Shown here: in pieces, positions 45,222 through 53,191 of the stretch
How the letters are laid out: each line of letters starts with the position of its first letter
How positions within the stretch are numbered: the first letter of the stretch is position 1
Assembly (NCBI GenBank): GCA_036266995.1
Contig: DATAWX010000165.1
Coordinates: 13,953 to 77,952, forward strand
Direction: 5' to 3'
Source: GCA-003244245 sp036266995
GTDB taxonomy: Bacteria > Actinomycetota > Actinomycetes > Mycobacteriales > Pseudonocardiaceae
Length of the DNA: 64,000 bases
Translations under genes and position numbers: made by a program
Notes under the pieces: model-generated
Told to the model about the DNA's origin: nothing
Seen by the model: the letters and a program-made list of their open reading frames with translations, nothing else
Database searches by the model: none

Positions 45222-46977
45222 TCTGGCAGAGGATGGTGCCCTGGGTGACCGTGGTGCCGGTCTGCGCAGTGAGGGCGGTGATGGTCCCGGCGGTGTGCGC
45301 GGTGACCGGGTTCTCCATCTTCATCGCCTCGAGCACCACGATGAGGTCCCCGGCGCGGACCCGGTCTCCTTCGGCGACCGCGACCTTGACGACGGTGCCC
45401 TGCATCGGCGCGACGACCGCGTCGCCCGGTACGGCGGCGGCCCGGCCACCACCGCGCTTGCGGGGGGTGGCCCGGGCAGCACCTCGCGGGGCGAGATCAC
45501 CCGGCAGCGACACCTCCAGGCGTCGGCCGCCGACCTCCACGACCACGGTCTGGCGTGGCGCCTCCGGCGGCCCTTCTTCGACGGCTCCATAGGGTTGGAA
45601 CTGTGCCGAGAAGTCGGTCTCGATCCACCGGGTGTGCACGGTGAAATGATCGGCGTCGGTGGCGGCGAAGGCAGGATCGTCGACGACTGCCCGGTGAAAC
45701 GGGATGACGGTGGGTAGGCCCTCGACGGTGAACTCGGCCAGTGCCCGCCGGGCCCGGGCCAGCGCCTGCTCTCGATCCGCGCCGACGACGATGAGCTTGG
45801 CCAGCATCGAGTCGAACTGGTCGCCGATGACGGTGCCGGCGCGGACCCCGGCGTCGAGTCGTACGCCCGGCCCGGACGGCGGATCGAAGACCGTGACGAC
45901 ACCGGGAACGGGGAGGAATCCCCGGGCCGGGTCCTCGGCGTTGATCCGGAACTCGATGGCGTGGCCGCGTGATGGCGGATCGCAGCGCAGGGTCAGCTTC
46001 TCGCCGGCCGCGATCCGGAACTGCTCGCGCACCAGGTCCAGCCCGGTGGTTTCCTCCGACACCGGGTGTTCGACCTGCAGCCGGGTGTTCACTTCGAGGA
46101 AGGAGACGGTGCCGTCGGCGCCCACCAGGAACTCGACGGTGCCCGCGCCGGTGTAGCCCGCCTCGGCACAGATCGCCCGGGCCGCCTCGTAGATGGTGTG
46201 GCGCTGCTCGTCGGACAGAAACGGTGCTGGGGCCTCCTCGACCAGCTTCTGGTGGCGACGTTGCAGGGTGCAGTCCCGGGTACCGACGATGACGATGTTG
46301 CCGTGCTGATCGGCCAGCACCTGCGCCTCGACGTGGCGGGGTCTGTCCAGGTAACGCTCCACGAAGCACTCGCCGCGGCCGAAGGCCGAGACGGCCTCAC
46401 GCACCGCGGAGTCGAACAGCTCGGGGATCTCGGCGATGGTGTGGGCCACTCTCAGGCCGCGCCCGCCACCGCCGAAGGCGGCCTTGATCGCCACCGGCAG
46501 ACCGTGTTCAGTCGCGAAGGCCACCACCTCGTCGGGACCGGACACGGGATCCCTCGTGCCCGGTACCAGCGGCGCTCCCGCTTTACTGGCCAGCTGCCGG
46601 GCGGTGATCTTGTCGCCCAGATCCCGGATCGCTTGCGGCGACGGTCCGATCCAGGTCAGCTCGGCATCGATCACGGCCTGGGCGAAGTCGGCGTTCTCGG
46701 CGAGGAACCCGTACCCGGGGTGCACCGAGTCCGCGCCGGCCCGGGCCGCGACGTCGAGGAGCTTGGCCTGAGCGAGGTAGCTGCCCGCGGCGCTGGCCGC
46801 ACCCAACGCGAACGCCTCGTCGGCCAGCGTGACGAACGGAGCGTCCCGATCGCCATCGGCGTAGACGGCGACGCTGGTCAACCCGGCATCCCGGCAGGCC
46901 CGGATCACCCGTACCGCGATCTCCCCGCGGTTGGCGATGAGCACCTTGCGCAGGGCTGGCGGGATGAGCTGCGGCAC
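45214..46977 (-). CDS. accA3: Acyl-CoA carboxylase alpha subunit (biotin carboxylase plus BCCP)
   Basis: A 587-residue subunit. The N-terminal biotin carboxylase domain (KVLIANRGEIAVRVIRACRD; ATP-grasp GGGGRGLRVAHT; EVNTRLQVEHPVSEETTGLD) is followed by a C-terminal biotinyl domain with EAMKMENPV, where Lys carries biotin. With AccD5 and AccE it would form the long-chain/propionyl-CoA carboxylase of actinomycetes, feeding malonyl- and methylmalonyl-CoA to lipid synthesis. It is the last gene of the minus-strand cluster that also holds sufE-like, maf, maoC-like and accE genes. Confidence 0.94.
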   Translation of the reverse strand: MPQLIPPALRKVLIANRGEIAVRVIRACRDAGLTSVAVYADGDRDAPFVTLADEAFALGAASAAGSYLAQAKLLDVAARAGADSVHPGYGFLAENADFAQAVIDAELTWIGPSPQAIRDLGDKITARQLASKAGAPLVPGTRDPVSGPDEVVAFATEHGLPVAIKAAFGGGGRGLRVAHTIAEIPELFDSAVREAVSAFGRGECFVERYLDRPRHVEAQVLADQHGNIVIVGTRDCTLQRRHQKLVEEAPAPFLSDEQRHTIYEAARAICAEAGYTGAGTVEFLVGADGTVSFLEVNTRLQVEHPVSEETTGLDLVREQFRIAAGEKLTLRCDPPSRGHAIEFRINAEDPARGFLPVPGVVTVFDPPSGPGVRLDAGVRAGTVIGDQFDSMLAKLIVVGADREQALARARRALAEFTVEGLPTVIPFHRAVVDDPAFAATDADHFTVHTRWIETDFSAQFQPYGAVEEGPPEAPRQTVVVEVGGRRLEVSLPGDLAPRGAARATPRKRGGGRAAAVPGDAVVAPMQGTVVKVAVAEGDRVRAGDLIVVLEAMKMENPVTAHTAGTITALTAQTGTTVTQGTILCQIS

Positions 46978-47094
46978 CGGTGCCTCCTGGGCTCGGTCAC
47001 GGTTCTATCGGGACAAGAACGGGTCACGTACCGGTAGCTTGCCGAACCGTCGACCGTCCTGCAGATCTTCAGTAACCAACTCGTGCACGCGAAT

Positions 47095-47526
47095 TCAGTG
47101 TGGTAGCCCGCGCACGGTGCGCTTGATGCGGGCGAGCATCGCGGCCGCGCCGCGGAGTCGGAGTGGGCTCACCGCGTCGGCGAGCCCGAACTGGAGGTAG
47201 AAGTCGTCCGGCGTGTCAAGCACGGTCGCCACCGGCTCGCCGTCGAGTCCGGCGTGCAGGATCGCCGCGAGCCCGCGGGTGGTGGGTGCTTCCGCTGGTG
47301 CATCGAAGTACAGGTGCACCAGGTCGTCGGTCACCTCGACGGCCAGGTACAGCGGGGACTGGCACTCGGGTACCCGCTGCATCGAATCGTGTGCCAGCTG
47401 CGGTGGCAGCTCGGGCAGCTCCCCAGCCAGCTCCACCAGCAGCTGCAGTCGCTCGGAAGGGCTGACTTCGGTGAACTCCTCCGCCAGCTCGGCCAGCCGT
47501 GGCGCCAACGTGGCCGGCGTGCTCAT
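47095..47526 (-). CDS. SufE-like protein
   Basis: A 143-residue SufE family protein. The conserved region runs from LAPRLAELAEEF to the Cys motif VPECQSPLYLAVE (Cys near residue 57), which in SufE accepts sulfur from a cysteine desulfurase for Fe-S cluster assembly. C-terminal FGLADAVSPLRLRGAAAMLARIK is typical. In actinobacteria SufE-like or rhodanese genes often sit beside maf and accA3, as here. Confidence 0.85.
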   Translation of the reverse strand: MSTPATLAPRLAELAEEFTEVSPSERLQLLVELAGELPELPPQLAHDSMQRVPECQSPLYLAVEVTDDLVHLYFDAPAEAPTTRGLAAILHAGLDGEPVATVLDTPDDFYLQFGLADAVSPLRLRGAAAMLARIKRTVRGLPH

Positions 47527-47578
47527 CTTCGCTGTCCTTTCCTCGCCGAACGGGGACACTGCTGACGGTGCCACAGGA

Positions 47579-48208
47579 TTACGACCACAGCGAGACCACG
47601 GGCACTTCGATCTCGGCGAGCAGCCGCCGGGTCAGTGGCAGGCTGATGCCGATCACGCTGGACGGGTCACCGTCGATCCCGTCGACGAACCAGCCGCCCC
47701 GCCCGTCCAGGGTGAACCCGCCGGCCACCTGCAGCGGTTCGCCGGTGCCCACGTAGGCGGCGATCTCCTCAGTCGACGGGGTACCGAAGCGGATGACAGT
47801 GCTCTGCGCGCCGCTGGCGACTGCGGTGCGGACGCCCTGGTCGAGGCGTACCACGGCGTGCCCGGTGAGCAGCTCGCCGGTGCCGCCGGCCATCGCCCGC
47901 CAGCGCCGAAACGCGGCGTCGGGAAAGCCGGGCTTGCCGACCAGCTCGCCACCGAAGTGCAGCATCGAGTCGCACCCGACGACCACCGCGTCGGGATGCT
48001 CAGTGGCGATGCCCGTCGCAACGGCGTCAGCCTTCGCGTTCGCCAGCGCGGTCACGAGCTCCGCCGGTTTCGCATCGGGCAGGGCGGCGGCCACGGCGTC
48101 CTCGTCGACTCCGGATACCCGCACCACCGGGTCGACCCCAGCGCCGCGGAGCACGGCGAGCCGGGCGGGGGATGCGGACGCGAGGACCACCACCCGGCGG
48201 TCAGCCAC
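47579..48208 (-). CDS. maf: Maf-like nucleotide pyrophosphatase
   Basis: A 209-residue Maf/Ham1-related pyrophosphatase that hydrolyses non-canonical or modified NTPs. The N-terminal motif is VVLASASPARLAVLRGAG. VVGCDSMLHFGGELVGKP (catalytic Asp region) and the late GFTLDGRGGWFVDGIDGDPS segment with SSVIGISLPL are diagnostic. The start overlaps the end of the maoC-like gene by 8 bp. Confidence 0.92.
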   Translation of the reverse strand: MADRRVVVLASASPARLAVLRGAGVDPVVRVSGVDEDAVAAALPDAKPAELVTALANAKADAVATGIATEHPDAVVVGCDSMLHFGGELVGKPGFPDAAFRRWRAMAGGTGELLTGHAVVRLDQGVRTAVASGAQSTVIRFGTPSTEEIAAYVGTGEPLQVAGGFTLDGRGGWFVDGIDGDPSSVIGISLPLTRRLLAEIEVPVVSLWS

Positions 48209-48644
48209 GGGTGGCGAACATGCCGGTGAACGTCATCCGCAGCACGCAGTCCTCGCCGCGGTGCGCGGAGCCGACGATCTCTAGCAGGCCGAGGCCCGGA
48301 CGGCTGCGGGAGCGGCGGGCACCGATTACTTCGAGCTGCATGCGCAGCAGGTCGCCGGGGAATACCGGCGCCAGCCATGACATATCACGGCCGCCCGGCG
48401 AGCCCTGCGAGGTGGAATCGGCCAGCACCGTGTCCACGTACGCGCGCATCCACAGGCACGCGGTGAACCACCCCGACGCGCACAGCCCGCCCAGCACCGA
48501 GCGCTTGGCTGCCTCCTCGTCCAGGTGGAACGGCTGCGGATCGAACCTCTGGCTAAACGCCAGCATCTCCTCCCGATCGACCTTGACCTCGCCAAGATCG
48601 ATCACGGTGCCCGGCTGCAGGTCCTCGAACGCGATCGTGGCCAT
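48201..48644 (-). CDS. MaoC-like (R)-hydratase/dehydratase
   Basis: A 147-residue hot-dog fold protein. The hydratase motif FDPQPFHLDEEAAKRSVLGG (about residues 35-54) has the Asp and His expected for enoyl-CoA hydratase activity. The length fits a single-domain MaoC protein. It lies between accE and maf in the carboxylase cluster, so a role in acyl-CoA metabolism is plausible. The substrate is unknown. Confidence 0.85.
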   Translation of the reverse strand: MATIAFEDLQPGTVIDLGEVKVDREEMLAFSQRFDPQPFHLDEEAAKRSVLGGLCASGWFTACLWMRAYVDTVLADSTSQGSPGGRDMSWLAPVFPGDLLRMQLEVIGARRSRSRPGLGLLEIVGSAHRGEDCVLRMTFTGMFATRG

Positions 48645-48682
48645 ACCCCGATCCTGCCACCGCTGCCTGGAAAGCCCTCAGG

Positions 48683-48746
48683 CTCCCGAACTCCACAGCA
48701 GAGCTCTTGTGCAGGCTTCAGACAGCGCTGCTGTGGAGTTCGGGAG
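48683..48746. repeat. Long perfect hairpin between accE and maoC-like gene
   Basis: Arms CTCCCGAACTCCACAGCAG (48683-48701) and its exact complement (48728-48746) form a 19-bp stem with a 26-nt loop. It lies 12 bp past the accE stop and 38 bp before the maoC-like start. It could attenuate or process the polycistronic message. No T-run follows on the minus strand. Confidence 0.75.
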
Positions 48747-48758
48747 CTGTGGGGCTGA

Positions 48759-48965
48759 TCATCTGTTGCGCCAGGCTCCACGACTGGGATGCGGGCAGCG
48801 TCGCAGCCGGTGTGCAGGGTCGGCCCAGGCATTGCGTGGCGACGGCTGCTGGGCAGCGACGCTCGCCGCCTGTGCGAGCACCACTATCAGCGCGGCCAGC
48901 TCATGGTCGGATGGCTCACCCCGGCCGATCTGCACCCCAGGTGCTGGGGTCACGGGTTCATTCAT
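48759..48965 (-). CDS. accE: Acyl-CoA carboxylase epsilon subunit
   Basis: A 68-residue protein (70 with the GTG at 48971) matching the small epsilon subunit that helps AccA3 and AccD pair in actinomycetes. The typical core VQIGRGEPSDHELAALIVVL is followed by a linker and AWADPAHRLRRCPHPSRGAW. The ATG overlaps the stop of the upstream small gene (ATGAATGA), so it is translationally coupled to that gene rather than to accD5. In related genomes accE usually lies directly after accD5; here an XRE/DUF397 module intervenes. Confidence 0.85.
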   Translation of the reverse strand: MNEPVTPAPGVQIGRGEPSDHELAALIVVLAQAASVAAQQPSPRNAWADPAHRLRRCPHPSRGAWRNR

Positions 48966-49173
48966 GGGCACCAGATTCGAAATGTAGCTTGCTCGTCAGT
49001 TGGTTCACCTTCTGGTCGTCGAGCACCACGGTAGACCGGATCGAGCCCTCCAGTGTCAGCCAGATCCGGGCCGATCGTCCGAGGCCTTGCCGGGTGATGA
49101 TCAGAGTGGATGGCCCGTCCTCGGGGGTCTGCACCCGCATGGTGGCGCGGTAGGTCTCGTCCGGCGTGCTCAC
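48958..49173 (-). CDS. Small protein beside the XRE module, unknown function
   Basis: A 71-residue protein beginning GTG at 49173 with AGGAGG 7 bp upstream. It has no signal peptide or membrane segment. A central segment GRSARIWLTLEGSIRSTVVL suggests a small beta-strand protein. Its frame overlaps the accE start, and it is divergent from the XRE gene. I recall similar small proteins beside XRE/DUF397 genes in actinomycetes, so it may belong to that module, but this is an inference. Confidence 0.65.
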   Translation of the reverse strand: MSTPDETYRATMRVQTPEDGPSTLIITRQGLGRSARIWLTLEGSIRSTVVLDDQKVNQLTSKLHFESGAHE

Positions 49174-49442
49174 CAGCGTCCTCCTGTACGTGGTGCCGCC
49201 GTTCGGCCCGGATGAGGGGAGTCACGGGCCGAACGGCGGGGTTCGTGGCCTGCCCCGCCGCGCACGGGCGAACGAGCACGACGGGACAGGTTGTCGATCG
49301 CTACCCAGCCACATCCGCTGGCTGAGACGACCGGCGTGGAGGACACTAACGCAGGAAGTTTCTTCCACGCAATTCCTAAAGTATCAACCCGCGGCCAGCG
49401 CGCAAGTGTCCAGCGTGCACACTGTGCCTTTCACTCCTTCCT

Positions 49443-49458
49443 GGATACGGAGGTATCC
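49443..49458 (+). promoter_or_regulatory. Palindrome enclosing the XRE ribosome binding site
   Basis: GGATAC-GGAG-GTATCC is a perfect 6-bp inverted repeat whose loop and right arm contain the GGAGG ribosome binding site, ending one base before the GTG start at 49459. It could be an autoregulatory operator or a hairpin hiding the ribosome binding site. Confidence 0.55.
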
Positions 49459-50328
49459 GTGACGAACGGCCCAGGCCCTACGGTCCGGCGCCGGCAGCTC
49501 GGCAAAGAGCTGCGACGGCTCCGGGAGGGCGCCGGCAAGACCATCGCCGAAGCCGCGCAGTGGGTGGGCATCAAATCCCCGACCGTCAGCAAGATCGAGA
49601 ACGGCCGGCAGGCCATCCGTCCGACCAATGTCCGGCTGCTGCTCCAGCTCTACGGGATCGGGGCGCCCGAAGCTGACACCCTGATTCGGCTCGCGGGGGA
49701 GGCCAACCAGCGTGGTTGGTGGGCCAGCTACGGCGACACCGTGCCGGACTGGTTCCGCAACTTCGTGGGTCTGGAGTCCGACGCCAGCGAGATCGACGGC
49801 TACGACTCCGAGCTGGTCCCAGGCCAGCTCCAGACCGCCGAGTACGCCGAAGCGATCATCCGGGCCGCGCACCCCAACACCACCCAGGACGAACGGGCGC
49901 GCCTGGTCTCCTTCCGGCGCAAAAGGCAAGAAAGGTTAGTCGGCAACACGCCACCGCGGCTGCATTTCGTGCTCAACGAGGCGGTACTTCGCCGCCCCGT
50001 GGGCAGCGCCGAGGCGTTCGCCAAGCAGCTCGACTATCTCGCCGAGATGGCCCGGCTCCCGCACGTCGACTTGCAGGTGCTGCCGTTCTCGGCCGGGCCG
50101 CACGCCGCCATGGGCCAGACCTTCACAGTGCTGAGGTTTCCCGGCGAGGAAGCCGGGTTGGACTTCGCCTACCTGGAGAACGACCGCGGCGCGCTGTACC
50201 TGGAGCGTCCAGTCGATGTCGAGCGGTATCAGACGATCTTCAATCAACTTGCTGCAGTCGCCCTCACCAGCCGCGAGACCAGGGAGTTTCTTGCTAAAGT
50301 AAGCCCCGAAACGGGCGAACGAGAGTAG
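49459..50328 (+). CDS. XRE-family regulator with DUF5753 domain
   Basis: A 289-residue regulator common in filamentous actinomycetes. The N-terminal XRE helix-turn-helix (LGKELRRLREGAGKTIAEAA, WVGIKSPTVSKIENG) is at about residues 13-50. The C-terminal DUF5753 domain follows (LVPGQLQTAEYAEAIIRAAH; PHVDLQVLPFSAGPHAAMG). The GTG at 49459 was chosen because GGAGG precedes it; longer frames lack this. A DUF397 gene follows 7 bp later, the usual partner. In Streptomyces such pairs regulate development, but the target here is unknown. Confidence 0.88.
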   Translation: MTNGPGPTVRRRQLGKELRRLREGAGKTIAEAAQWVGIKSPTVSKIENGRQAIRPTNVRLLLQLYGIGAPEADTLIRLAGEANQRGWWASYGDTVPDWFRNFVGLESDASEIDGYDSELVPGQLQTAEYAEAIIRAAHPNTTQDERARLVSFRRKRQERLVGNTPPRLHFVLNEAVLRRPVGSAEAFAKQLDYLAEMARLPHVDLQVLPFSAGPHAAMGQTFTVLRFPGEEAGLDFAYLENDRGALYLERPVDVERYQTIFNQLAAVALTSRETREFLAKVSPETGERE

Positions 50329-50335
50329 GTGCACC

Positions 50336-50551
50336 ATGGACGTCACCGGCGCCACCTGGCGCAAGTCCAGCCGCAGCAACGGCTCGGGCGGCAACTGCGT
50401 CGAGGTCGCCGATCTGCATGGCGGTCACCACGCCATCCGCGACAGCAAGAACCCCGCCGGACCAGCACTGATCTGCACCACCACCGAGTGGGCCGCGTTC
50501 ACCGCTGGTGTCCGCAACAGCGAGTTCGGCCGGCCGCTGGCCGGCTCGTGA
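50336..50551 (+). CDS. DUF397 protein
   Basis: A 71-residue DUF397 protein, the usual small partner of XRE/DUF5753 regulators. The conserved start WRKSSRSNGSGGNCVEVA (about residues 8-25) and the middle HHAIRDSKNPAGPAL are clear. It is thought to antagonise or assist the XRE protein. The stop codon lies in the first bases of a 40-bp palindromic repeat. Confidence 0.9.
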   Translation: MDVTGATWRKSSRSNGSGGNCVEVADLHGGHHAIRDSKNPAGPALICTTTEWAAFTAGVRNSEFGRPLAGS

Positions 50552-50587
50552 GTGGCGTTGAGTGCTATAACACTGTTTCCCACTCAC
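50548..50587. repeat. 40-bp palindromic repeat, copy 2
   Basis: A 40-bp element beginning GTGAGTG and ending CACTCAC with inner AGTG(CTATAA)CACT, near-identical to the reverse complement of the element at 25801-25840. It provides the TGA stops of both the DUF397 gene (plus) and accD5 (minus). It probably acts as a bidirectional terminator. Confidence 0.82.
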
Positions 50588-52179
50588 AAGGGGATGTTCC
50601 CATGCTTCTTCGGGGGCGGGGTCTGGCGCTTGTCTTTGAGCATCTTCAGCGAGCGGGCTACGTAGGCGCGGGTGTGGCTGGGTGGGATCACTGAGTCGAC
50701 GTAGCCTCGGTCAGCGGCGACGTAGGGGTTGAGCAGGGTGTCTTCGTACTCCTGCTGGCGCTGAGTGCGCAGTGCGTTCACCTCGTCGAGCGATGCGGCG
50801 GCGAGTTCCCTGCGGTGCAGGATGTTCGCCGCGCCGGAGGCGCCCATCACGGCGATCTGCGCGGTCGGCCAGGCCAGGTTGAGGTCCGCGCCGAGATGTT
50901 TGGAGCCCATCACGTCATAGGCGCCGCCGTAGGCCTTGCGGGTGATCACCGTGACCTTGGGCACGGTGGCTTCGGCGTAGGCGTAGATCAGTTTGGCGCC
51001 GCGCCGGATGATGCCGTTCCATTCCTGGTCGGTGCCCGGCAGGAAACCGGGCACGTCGACGAAGGTGAGCACCGGGACGTTGAACGCGTCGCAGGTCCGC
51101 ACGAACCGGGCGGCCTTCTCGGCGGCGTCGATGTCCAGGCAGCCCGCCAGTTGGGTGGGCTGGTTGGCCACGATCCCGACGCTGCTGCCCTCGACGCGTC
51201 CGAAGCCGACGACGATGTTCGGTGCGAACAGCTCGTGGACCTCCAGGAACTCGCCCTCGTCGACGACGCGGATGATCACCTCGTGGATGTCGTAGGGCGC
51301 CTTGGCGGAGTCCGGGATCAGCGTGTCCAGTTCCCGGTCGGAGTCGGTGAGGGTGTCGGGCACCGACCCGTGGCTGACGTCCGCGGCGTCGAACACCGGC
51401 GGTTCGGACAGGTTGTTCGACGGCAGGAACGACAGCAGTTCCTTGACGTAGGACAGTGCGTCTTCTTCGTCGGTGCCGAGGTAGTGCGCGTTGCCCGACT
51501 TTGTGTTGTGCGTCCGGGCGCCGCCGAGCTCCTCGAAACCGACCTCCTCGCCGGTCACCGCCCTGATCACGTCGGGCCCGGTGATGAACATGGCCGATGT
51601 CTGGTCGACCATCACCGTGAAGTCGGTCAGCGCGGGGGAGTAGACGTGCCCGCCCGCGCACGAACCCATGATCAACGAGATCTGCGGGATCACCCCGGAC
51701 GCGTGGGTGTTACGCAGGAAGATCTCGCCGTACAGCGCCAACGAGACCACGCCTTCCTGGATCCGGGCGCCGCCGCCCTCGTTGATCCCGATGATCGGGC
51801 AGCCGGTCCGCATCGCCAGGTCCATCACTTTGACGATCTTCTCGCCGTACACCTCGCCGAGGCTGCCTCCGAAGATGGCGGCGTCCTGGCTGAACACGCA
51901 CACCGGCCGGTTGTCGACGGTGCCGTAGCCGGTGACCACGCCGTCGCCGTAGGGCCGGGTGGCCTGTTGACCGAAGTTGGTGCTGCGGTGCCGGGCCAGC
52001 TCGTCGAGTTCGATGAACGACCCCGCGTCCAGCAGCAGGTCGATCCGCTCGCGGGCGGTCTTGCGGCCCTTGGCGTGCTGGCGCGCCGCCGCGCGGGCGG
52101 ATCCGGCGTCCACCGCGTCGGCGTTGCGGCGCAGCAGATCGGCGAGCTTGCCCGCGGTGGTGTGGATGTCCGGCTCCAT
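50584..52179 (-). CDS. accD5: Acyl-CoA carboxylase beta subunit (carboxyltransferase)
   Basis: A 531-residue carboxyltransferase of the AccD5/PccB type. N-terminal acyl-CoA binding (ARERIDLLLDAGSFIELDEL) and the crotonase-like core are clear: INEGGGARIQEGVVSL, LIMGSCAGGHVYSPALTDF, VDVPGFLPGTDQEWNGIIRRGAK and VITRKAYGGAYDVMGSKHLG. It transfers carboxyl from biotinyl-AccA3 to propionyl- or longer acyl-CoA. The ATG 52179 was chosen since longer frames overlap birA. The birA start lies 32 bp away, divergent. Confidence 0.94.
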   Translation of the reverse strand: MEPDIHTTAGKLADLLRRNADAVDAGSARAAARQHAKGRKTARERIDLLLDAGSFIELDELARHRSTNFGQQATRPYGDGVVTGYGTVDNRPVCVFSQDAAIFGGSLGEVYGEKIVKVMDLAMRTGCPIIGINEGGGARIQEGVVSLALYGEIFLRNTHASGVIPQISLIMGSCAGGHVYSPALTDFTVMVDQTSAMFITGPDVIRAVTGEEVGFEELGGARTHNTKSGNAHYLGTDEEDALSYVKELLSFLPSNNLSEPPVFDAADVSHGSVPDTLTDSDRELDTLIPDSAKAPYDIHEVIIRVVDEGEFLEVHELFAPNIVVGFGRVEGSSVGIVANQPTQLAGCLDIDAAEKAARFVRTCDAFNVPVLTFVDVPGFLPGTDQEWNGIIRRGAKLIYAYAEATVPKVTVITRKAYGGAYDVMGSKHLGADLNLAWPTAQIAVMGASGAANILHRRELAAASLDEVNALRTQRQQEYEDTLLNPYVAADRGYVDSVIPPSHTRAYVARSLKMLKDKRQTPPPKKHGNIPL

Positions 52180-52211
52180 GACGGCCGACCCTAGAGGTAG
52201 CGTCTGCGCTC

Positions 52212-53042
52212 GTGTGGTCCGATCTTGCGCGGCCGCCCCTGCGCGCGGACGCGCTGCGGCGCGCGCTCCTGGCGCCGGTGGGACCGTATGCGGCGTTGGA
52301 CGTCGTCGCGACGGTGCCGTCGACGAATACCGCACTGGCCGCGGCGGCCCGGCAGGATGCGCCCGACCGCACCGTGCTGGTCGCCGAGCACCAGAGCGCC
52401 GGGCGTGGCCGGGCCGCGCGCAGCTGGGTGGCACCCGCCCGGTCCGGACTGGCGCTGTCGGTGCTGCTGCGGCCCACCGAGGTTCCGCAGGACCGCTGGA
52501 ACTGGCTCCCGCTGCTGGTGGGGGTGGTGCTGTGCCGGACCGTCAGCACCCTGGGGGAGCTATCCGCGGTGCTGAAATGGCCCAACGACCTCCTGCTGGG
52601 TGCCCATCGGCGCAAAGCGGCTGGGATCCTGGCCGAGGTGGTTCCGCCGGGCCCCGCCGTGGTGGTGGGCATCGGCCTGAACGTCACGTTGCGGCCCGAC
52701 GAGCTGCCGGTGCCGGAGGCCACCTCGTTGGCCATCGAGCAGGCTGCCTGCACCGACCGCGACCCGCTGTTGCGAGCCCTGCTGCGCGATCTGGACAACG
52801 AGCTGCGGAAGTGGTGCCAACACAAGGGTGACCCGATCACCTCCGGCTTGCGCGACGCCTACCGGAGCCACTGCGCCACCCTGGGCGAGCTGGTCCGGGT
52901 GGAGCTACCAGGCCAGTCCGCGCTGATCGGCACCGCCGACGACATCGACACCGAGGGGCGGCTGGTGGTCCTGTCAGACGGGCAGCGGCGGGCGTTGTCG
53001 GTCGGTGACGTGACCCATGTCCGGCCCGCGCGCGGGGTGTGA
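52212..53042 (+). CDS. birA: Biotin protein ligase
   Basis: A 276-residue biotin-protein ligase that attaches biotin to the BCCP Lys of AccA3. Motifs are STNTALAAAARQ, VLVAEHQSAGRGRAARSWVA (biotinyl-AMP loop GRGRAAR) and LKWPNDLLLGAHRRKAAGIL. The C-terminal SH3-like domain is present. There is no N-terminal helix-turn-helix, so it is unlikely to be a repressor. It is divergent from accD5. Its TGA stop begins a 63-bp palindromic repeat. Confidence 0.93.
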   Translation: MWSDLARPPLRADALRRALLAPVGPYAALDVVATVPSTNTALAAAARQDAPDRTVLVAEHQSAGRGRAARSWVAPARSGLALSVLLRPTEVPQDRWNWLPLLVGVVLCRTVSTLGELSAVLKWPNDLLLGAHRRKAAGILAEVVPPGPAVVVGIGLNVTLRPDELPVPEATSLAIEQAACTDRDPLLRALLRDLDNELRKWCQHKGDPITSGLRDAYRSHCATLGELVRVELPGQSALIGTADDIDTEGRLVVLSDGQRRALSVGDVTHVRPARGV

Positions 53043-53102
53043 TCACGCTTTGTGTGCCTGAGGCGACACGGCTTGTCGCAGTACGCACACAAAACGTGAT
53101 CA
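53040..53102. repeat. 63-bp palindromic repeat, copy C
   Basis: A 63-bp element starting TGATCAC and ending GTGATCA, with outer arms containing TGTGTGC...GCACACA and an inner CGACA...TGTCG hairpin. It matches the copies at 9637 and 43317 in length and layout. Its first three bases are the stop codon of birA. Confidence 0.82.
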
Positions 53103-53191
53103 CCGGGGCGCGGCGGGACCTGACGGATGTCATGGCGGGTCGGTGACACCCGCCCTGCGCCACGACACGTACCAGCACGGAGTCTGGTGCC

